64,000 bases of DNA from Lathyrus oleraceus (lineage: Eukaryota > Streptophyta > Magnoliopsida > Fabales > Fabaceae), in contig NC_066581.1 in NCBI RefSeq assembly GCF_024323335.1, positions 229,850,539-229,914,538 of the forward strand, written 5' to 3'. Below are positions 57,775-64,000 of this stretch, piece after piece. The notes below the pieces were generated by a model. It worked only from the letters and a program-made list of their open reading frames with translations. It was not told the DNA's origin and did not search any database. A program made the position numbers and the translations under genes. Position 1 is the stretch's first letter. Each line of letters begins with the position of its first letter.

Positions 57775-60700
57775 CATGGCAGTTTGATTTTCCAGCCATA
57801 TCAAGCACGATTAACACTTAAGCATTCATCCAAATCATCATTTAGGAGCTAAGGATCAACTGTTTCTATCTTTGAAGGCCTGAATCCAACATTTCCAATT
57901 CTGTTTTCTCCAAGAGGTCAGAACTCGAGTTTCTTCTTTCTTAAATTGATTATGTGATGTTTGTAGATCTTGTGACACTGGTGAAACTGAGCTAAGAATC
58001 ATTGATTTCCATGCTAAATTGATTGAGTTACGCTGTTTTAAAGATTGACATGTGATTCTTCATTGCTTCGATTTTCTTTGCTTAGTTAGAATTAGGTCAA
58101 ATTATGTATGAATTATGGATGTGTGTTGCAAGATCTACAAGGTGATATGTTTGTTTTGCGTTTCTGGGAGATTTGTTCATAGTCCATGACAAACTCGTAT
58201 GAATGTTGGTGAGAAATTTCCAGAAATCTATTTTGATCCTCCAAAACCCTTGCCCTACGTTTCGCTGGTGTTTGTGGATAACGCGTTTCTGATTGGCTCA
58301 TGGGGACTCCATGCAGCGCGTATCATTGGCCAGGCGAGAAGTTGACTTCGGTTGACTGCCAGCACATTAATGAAACGACTGCGTTTCATGTGCTGGCGCC
58401 TCAATTTGAAACTTCACACGGATCGATCCTTGGCTCAGGCTTTTTCAATAATGCCATTCCATTTTTATTTCCATGTTCTTCCATGCTATGTTCATCATGT
58501 TTTTTTAATTTTCCATCCATTTCAAAAATGCATAACTTCATGAATAATTGTCCAAATAATGTGTGGTTTTTTCCATTGTCTTCCTCATGATCTCTAGAAT
58601 TTTATGATTATTTTTTCATGATTTGTTCCTGGATGAATTTTAAACTTTCCTAGGGTTTGTTCATGTGTATCCAATTTGTACCTTCCATGCCATTTGCTTT
58701 GTGAAATGATGGATTTTAATCCATTGATTGTGAAATTTTGCATGCTTAAAATAGACATCTTAATGGACATTTTGGTATATAGTTTGCATTTTTCTCATGT
58801 TTGGTTGTTGAGTTATGATCTGGTTAAGGTAGGTGTGAAAATGTGTGTCACACCTTTGCTTGCTTGACTTGTTGATTTTATTTGCCATGCCAATTCAAGT
58901 CCAATTGATGAGATTTTTTGCATGATGCTACTTGTGGATGTTAGGATTGCTTGTGAATGTTTATGGAATTTTTGGATTCAATTTGGATTTGTTTGAGATT
59001 TTCTCTTCTGGCTTGTCATTTGTGGACTTTTGAATAGTCATGAACTTCAATGATTTGTGAAATGCTTGATGTTTATTATATGGAATTGAAGTTTTGCACA
59101 TTGATTCTAGACACTTTGAAGTTTATTGTGGCTTTGGTTTGAGGCATTTATCATTTGTCAATTCTGTTTTAGGCTTGTGTTAAGTTGATGTATGAAATTG
59201 TGCCTCATTTGAGCTTGTTTGTGCTTGCCTTGCCTTAGGGAATTTAATTGACATGCTTCCACTTGTCCAAATGCTTTGATTTTTGGTATGATGATCATGT
59301 GATATGTGCTGTTTAGCAATGATTTTTGTTGGGATTTATTGAGCCATTTTGGAGTTGATGTGGATTGGTTCATTCTGTTTGCTTCAATGAGCTTTCAACT
59401 TGCATGCCTTGCCTTATTTGACTTGTGAAATGATTTTGGTGCATGATATGGATATGAGAATTTTTGGATGATGTTCTCATTTGGTTAAACTTTATTTATG
59501 TCAATTTTCATGTTCTGTTTTGGATTATTGCTCCCACTTTGACCCTAGGCCTTGTCCTAGTGGTTTGTGCTTATGTTTGAGTTGTGTTTTCAGGACAAGA
59601 AGCATATGGCCTTGAGGAGATTAATTCATTGGCTTGAGTTGACTTATTTGGTTGATGTTGATTAACATTGAGTTGTTTTTTAGGTGATTTAGCTCATTTG
59701 AGTTGAGCTTGTGGCTTGCACATTGGTGCTTGATGCTTGTCTGTTTGATTGTGTATAGTTGACTGTTGACTTGTAACTGTCTGTTTGACTTTTGTTGATT
59801 GTATACTGATTGTGTTAGATTGTTTTCAGGTACCTTAGTTGTTATAGTTCTTTGAACTTTGCTTGGTTGCTTAACCACCTAGGTATAACTTCTTTGACTT
59901 CATGTAGTCTGGAAGACCTGTCCTGTTACTTGGGCAGGCACCTGTCTGAAGCCCTCCTTAAGAGGCAATGTTTGTGTTTGTTTATCTTTGTCCCTGTACA
60001 TATTCAAAGACTTCCTAAGTGAAGAGGCATTGGCAGATACAAGGGATGTGCAATCCATCCCCTGCTATTCAGTGTGTCATCCATTTTGCTCACACACCTT
60101 GTGTTGATGCATTGTGGATATTAACCCAAGATCTCAATTGTGTCAGTCATGTGGAGTAGAGTCCCACTTTCTGGACTCCCACACTCTCATTTGTCTGAAG
60201 CTCTCCCAGGCCAGGGATAAGAGCTGTGAGGTCTCATCCTCACTTCCCATTTCATCTACTTCACCCTAACTCTCAATGTTAGGGTTAAGAGCTAACACCA
60301 CCCTGATACAGTGGCTTGTTTGTCGAGGTTGACATGACCCCTTGACTAAAGCCTAGCCCTGTGTGAGCCCCCCTATTTGTATACAGTGTGTGTGCTTGCT
60401 TTTGTGCTTTTGACTGATTGTGCTGTGTTTAGGATAGCTTGCTGCCTGTGCAAGTTAGGTGAAACCTCAACCTAGGACCATTGTGGATGGCATGATAACT
60501 ATTAGGCTCGAGTCAGTCTCCCTTCTAGTTTGTCATTTCCCAGTCTCTGGTTAGGAGAAAGTTTCTCCCCTGTTAAGGGGAACTACGTTGCCCTGATTCT
60601 CATTCCAGATGAGGTACGTAGGCAGGAGGTCGTACGAGATCTCTCCGGGCACCCTTTTTTTCTTTTTGTGTGTGTCTGCTTGACAGTTATTAGGCTCGAG

Positions 60701-61399
60701 TTCCATACTCCCTATTAACTTGTTTGGTTGTTATGTGCTTGGAGTCCGATGTAAGTCCAGCAATTGGCATTTGGTTTCCAGTGTGGGTTTGTTGGTTCGG
60801 AAGCTGATGTAAGTCCAGCGATTGGCATTCGGGTTCCATGTTTGCCCATTTTGTGTGGAGTCTGACATAAGTCCAGCGATTGGCAGTCGGTTTCCTATGT
60901 TTGTTTTGTTTTGTTTGGCGTGCGTGAGCTGAACTACGGTAGCTCTGATTCTCATTCCAGATGAGATACGTAGGCATAGGATGCGATATCCTATCGAGCA
61001 CGTTTCCCCCTTTGTCCCGAACTACGTTGACTCTGATGTTTGTTCCTGACAAACTACGTAGGACTAGGATGCAATATCCTGCCGAGTTACCTTCATCCGT
61101 CTTCCACCTGTTTTGTTCCAGTGTGTGCGTGTGTGCATTCTTTGAGCAGTTTCTTTTAGCAACCTTATCCTATCTTTTTGAGCGTGGATCCCGTCGAGTA
61201 CGATGGACGTGAGGGGTGCTAATACCTTCCCCTTGCGTAACCGACTCCCGTACCCTGTAATCTCCGGTCGTAAGACCATTTCCTTTCCAGGTTTACTTCG
61301 AGCGTTTCCTTTCCCTCTTTGGGATAAATAACGCACGGTGGCGGCTCTGTGTTGTTTTGTTTCAGCCCGCCGGTTGTTTTTCGCGGATGCGACACTGTT

Positions 61400-64000
61400 C
61401 ACGCATGCATTCCATGCATGGGGGTGAAATACTATTTTGCACATACACCTCATAAGTTGTTAATCTCACTTAGCTTAGGCTTAAACAAGTTTTTAGCATG
61501 ATTAGCATAGCACATATAAGGTTAAACATAACTGCTTTCATCATTAACATTCATTTCGAAATCTAGATTCAAGAATCACTCAAAATTTTCTCTCAAAATA
61601 TTTTTCAAATTCTTCACACAAGAGCCATTCCTATTGATTGATTCATGATCATGAAGCATTTTTTAGTGGAATTGGACGTGAATTCGAAGCAAATCGTGCC
61701 AGTTTGGATCATACGCAAAGCTTGAAGGTTCCATGGAGATTGAAAATTGAGCTGGATTCAGTTGTGTTGGAGCATCCAATTCATCATTAATCACATCAAT
61801 AAGCATTGTAGAGAAGATTGAGGCATTGCTGAGCTTGTAGCATACGATTCCAGGTTCTGCTCTTCAGGAAGGTCAGGTTTCGAGTTCAATTATTTTGCAA
61901 TTCATTAGGATATTTGTGTAGATCCTTCATTAGTGATCATGCTGGTATGAAATTTGAGTGAAATGGTGCACTATACACAAAGTTATGCATGATTCAAGTT
62001 TTGGTGTCAAGTTTTAATTCCTTCGATCTGAACTTGTTATGAAGTTTTTGCATGATTTAATTATGGATCTTGCATGAGCATGAAATGATGAATTGATTGG
62101 TGTTAGTTTTGTTGATTTCTGGATGTTTTTGGATTTTTCTGGAAAATTCGTATGAACACCATGCAATCTTCATCTTCAACCTATGAAGATCATGCGTTTC
62201 CAGAACTTGCTATGAGGTTGCTAGGATTTAGCTACGAAACATTCATCCATTTGTTACGAATTCTGGAAATGCGCTAGGCTTAGGGCTTTAGTTGAAACGA
62301 GGTCATTTTAGGTTGCGCGTGCATTAGTTCAAATGTGGCAATGGTTCGATCCTGGCCGAGTGTAGTTTTTCAAATTTCCTTGCTATTTTCACCTTTCCCT
62401 CCTATTTTCCAATGCTAGCTCATTTTGATTTCAAATTTTTGCATCAACTTCATAAAATCATATAAAATTGAAAAATGCATTAATTTCACTCCAATTTTTT
62501 GCACAATGCTCCTTGGTTTGTCTACTTTTTTATGACCATAAATTTGCAAGTTGTGCCTGGATAAAAAATTAATTTGTGCTAGGATGTTTGAGTACATATG
62601 CATGTGTGACATTGCCTTGATCTTTCCCTCATAAAATGCTAAAAAATGATCCAATGGCTTTGAAATTTTGTGTGTAGGTTCTAGACATGCTGATGACCAT
62701 TTTGGCTTTGGTTTGACATTTTTCTCATGTTCCATCCCTGTTTTGTGTTCATGTTAACATGGTGTGACAATGCATGTCACACATTTGGATGTCCTATTTG
62801 ATCATTTACATTGATAGACCAATTGCTCTCTTCTGTTTACAATTTTTTTTGTGATGATCATGTTAGATGTTTGGATTGCTCATGAATTTTGCCAAGATCG
62901 TTTGAGTCATTTATGATTTAATGTGCATTTTTCTTCTTGATGTCCAAATGTGACTACCATTTGCATGCCTTGCCATGTTTTGCTCATAAAATGAACATGC
63001 CTAATGATTTTGATGTGAGCCCTTTTGAGACTTGTTCTTGATTGAATAAAGATGATTCATGTTAAGTTTGAGCTTCTGTTTTGGATTTTTAATCCATTTT
63101 TGACCCTAGGCTTTGACCTAGTGGTTTGGACTTATCATTTGAATTGTGATTTCAGGTTCAAGAATACATCTCTATAGTTGATGATGCTCCTTCCTTTGAG
63201 CTTGATTATTGGTTGTTGTGGACTAACATTGGTGTGTTTTGTAGGCCTTGATGAGGGTTCACTTGTGTTTATGGCTTGCTCATTGTTGTTTGATTGGCCT
63301 TGTCTATCTGTCTGACATTGACTGTTGTCTGTTTATTTGAATTGTGTACTGACTGGTTAGCTGTTTGCACAGGTACTTTAGTAGCTTTAACTCATTGCTT
63401 GAGTTTCCTAGCTTGGCTTGTGGTTTGCTTACCACTGAGGTATAACTCCTCTAACTTCATGTAGTCTGGAAGACCTATTGTTATTGGTAGGCACCTGTCT
63501 GAAGCCCTCCTTAAGAGGCAATGTTTGTGATTGTTTATCTTTGTGCCTTGTACATACAAAGACCTCCTAAGTGAAGAGGCATTGGCAGATACAAGGGATG
63601 TGCAATCCATCCCCTGCTATTCAGTTGAGTCATTCATCCTGCTCACACCATTGTGTTGATGCACTTTGAATCAAAACCCAAGATCCTGTTGTGTCAGTCA
63701 TGTGGAGAAGAGTCCCACATTCTGGACTCCCATGCTTTCATTTGTCTGAAGCTCTCCCAGGCCAGGGATAAGAGCTATGAGGTCTTACCCTCATTCCCAT
63801 TTCATCTGTTTCACCCTAACTCTCAATGTTAGGGTTAAGAGCTAACCACACCCCATTCTAGTGGCTTGTTTGTCGAGGTTGACATGACCCCTTGACTAAA
63901 GCCTAACCCTGTATGAGCCATCTGTTTGCATATAGTGTGTGTGCTTGCTTTTGTGCTTGTGTTTGATTGTGCTGTTTAGGATAGCTTGCTTCCTGTGTAA
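61400..64000 (+). mobile_element. Ogre A 3' LTR, second segment, cut by window edge
   Basis: The sequence after the TSD continues the LTR broken at 29460 (CACGCATGCATTCC). Its last 400 bp match the Ogre A 5' LTR arm (9499-9900) more closely than the Ogre B LTR, for example GAGCCATCTGTTTGC at 63917. By comparison with Ogre B, roughly 0.9 kb of LTR remains outside the window. It contains a TATA-like CATATAAGG near 61513 and no gene. Confidence 0.92.

Larger units (their letters stand above)
29461..61394 (+). mobile_element. Ogre B, structurally complete Ty3/gypsy Tat-lineage element
   Basis: Both LTRs have TG...CA ends and the element is flanked by CTGTT on each side. Without the nested chromovirus and its TSD copy, the element is 23,339 bp, within the known Ogre size range. 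Order: 5' LTR, tRNA-Arg primer site, leader, ORF1, gag-protease, predicted intron, RT-RNaseH-RNaseH-integrase, tandem-repeat 3' UTR, polypurine tract, 3' LTR. Stop codons in all three ORF regions make it non-functional as it stands. Confidence 0.96.
47703..61394 (+). mobile_element. Ogre B 3' LTR, split by a chromovirus
   Basis: Segments 47703-49184 (1482 bp) and 57780-61394 (3615 bp) sum to 5097 bp, exactly the 5' LTR length. It ends GATGCGACA at 61394, then the TSD CTGTT (61395-61399). The uninterrupted 5' LTR reads CCATCCATGGCAG at the insertion point, confirming that CATGG was duplicated. Confidence 0.95.
9499..64000 (+). mobile_element. Ogre A, truncated Ty3/gypsy Tat-lineage element, split by nested insertions
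   Basis: Component parts: truncated 5' LTR (9499-10937), primer site, leader, ORF1 (11990-19307, interrupted), gag-integrase ORF (19835-25492, interrupted), 3' UTR with 107-bp repeats, polypurine tract (28304-28316) and 3' LTR (28317-29460, resuming at 61400 beyond Ogre B and running off the window). The nested insertions are 12163-17753, 23059-25027 and 29461-61394. It has lost protease, RT and both RNase H domains, so it could move only if supplied in trans, and the loss of most of the 5' LTR probably removed its promoter. Confidence 0.92.

Noticed and set aside
62415..62735. 106-codon minus-strand ORF in the last LTR
   Set aside because: Within the Ogre A 3' LTR, antisense, AT-rich and low in complexity; no sign of selection or a domain.

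Overview
This window is intergenic DNA from a large plant genome and consists entirely of LTR retrotransposons nested inside one another. Giant Ogre-type Ty3/gypsy elements (LTRs of about 5 kb, a tRNA-Arg-type primer site, an extra ORF before gag, two RNase H domains) together with Tekay-type chromoviruses suggest a legume of the tribe Fabeae (Pisum, Vicia, Lathyrus or Lens). I see no host gene, tRNA, rRNA, CRISPR array or microbial feature. The assignment to a tribe is inference; the nesting is read directly from terminal sequences and target-site duplications (TSDs).

Layout. 1-1238: end of a probable Ty1/copia LTR on the minus strand, running off the window. 1239-5504: remnant of a minus-strand chromovirus (decayed gag-pol, tRNA-Met primer site, 2.4-kb LTR). 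5505-8083: remnant of an older Tat/Athila-type element, with an LTR tip and polypurine tract on the minus strand and an oppositely oriented broken ORF with its own TATA box. 8084-10937: a 2.85-kb inverted repeat made of two Ogre LTR 3' ends facing away from each other. Its right arm is the truncated 5' LTR of Ogre A. 10938-28316: Ogre A interior, with ORF1 split by a 5.6-kb solo LTR (TSD GTCAT), a gag-integrase ORF that lost protease, RT and RNase H by deletion, and a second solo LTR in the integrase (TSD CATGG). 28317-29460 and 61400-64000: the 3' LTR of Ogre A, split by Ogre B.

Ogre B (29461-61394, TSD CTGTT) is structurally complete: two LTRs of 5097 bp each, primer site, ORF1, gag-protease ORF, a predicted intron, an RT-RNaseH-RNaseH-integrase ORF, a tandem-repeat 3' UTR and a polypurine tract. 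Its ORFs carry several stop codons. Its 3' LTR hosts the youngest insertion, a complete chromovirus (49185-57774, TSD CATGG) with nearly identical 2-kb LTRs and one long gag-pol frame broken by a single amber codon and an altered protease active site.

Order of events inferred from nesting: Tat/Athila-type element first, then Ogre A and the left chromovirus, then the solo-LTR insertions and Ogre B inside Ogre A, then the chromovirus inside Ogre B. In an intact Ogre, Gag forms the particle, protease matures it, RT and RNase H copy the RNA from the tRNA primer, and integrase inserts the copy. The role of ORF1 is unknown. No element here appears able to make its full protein set.
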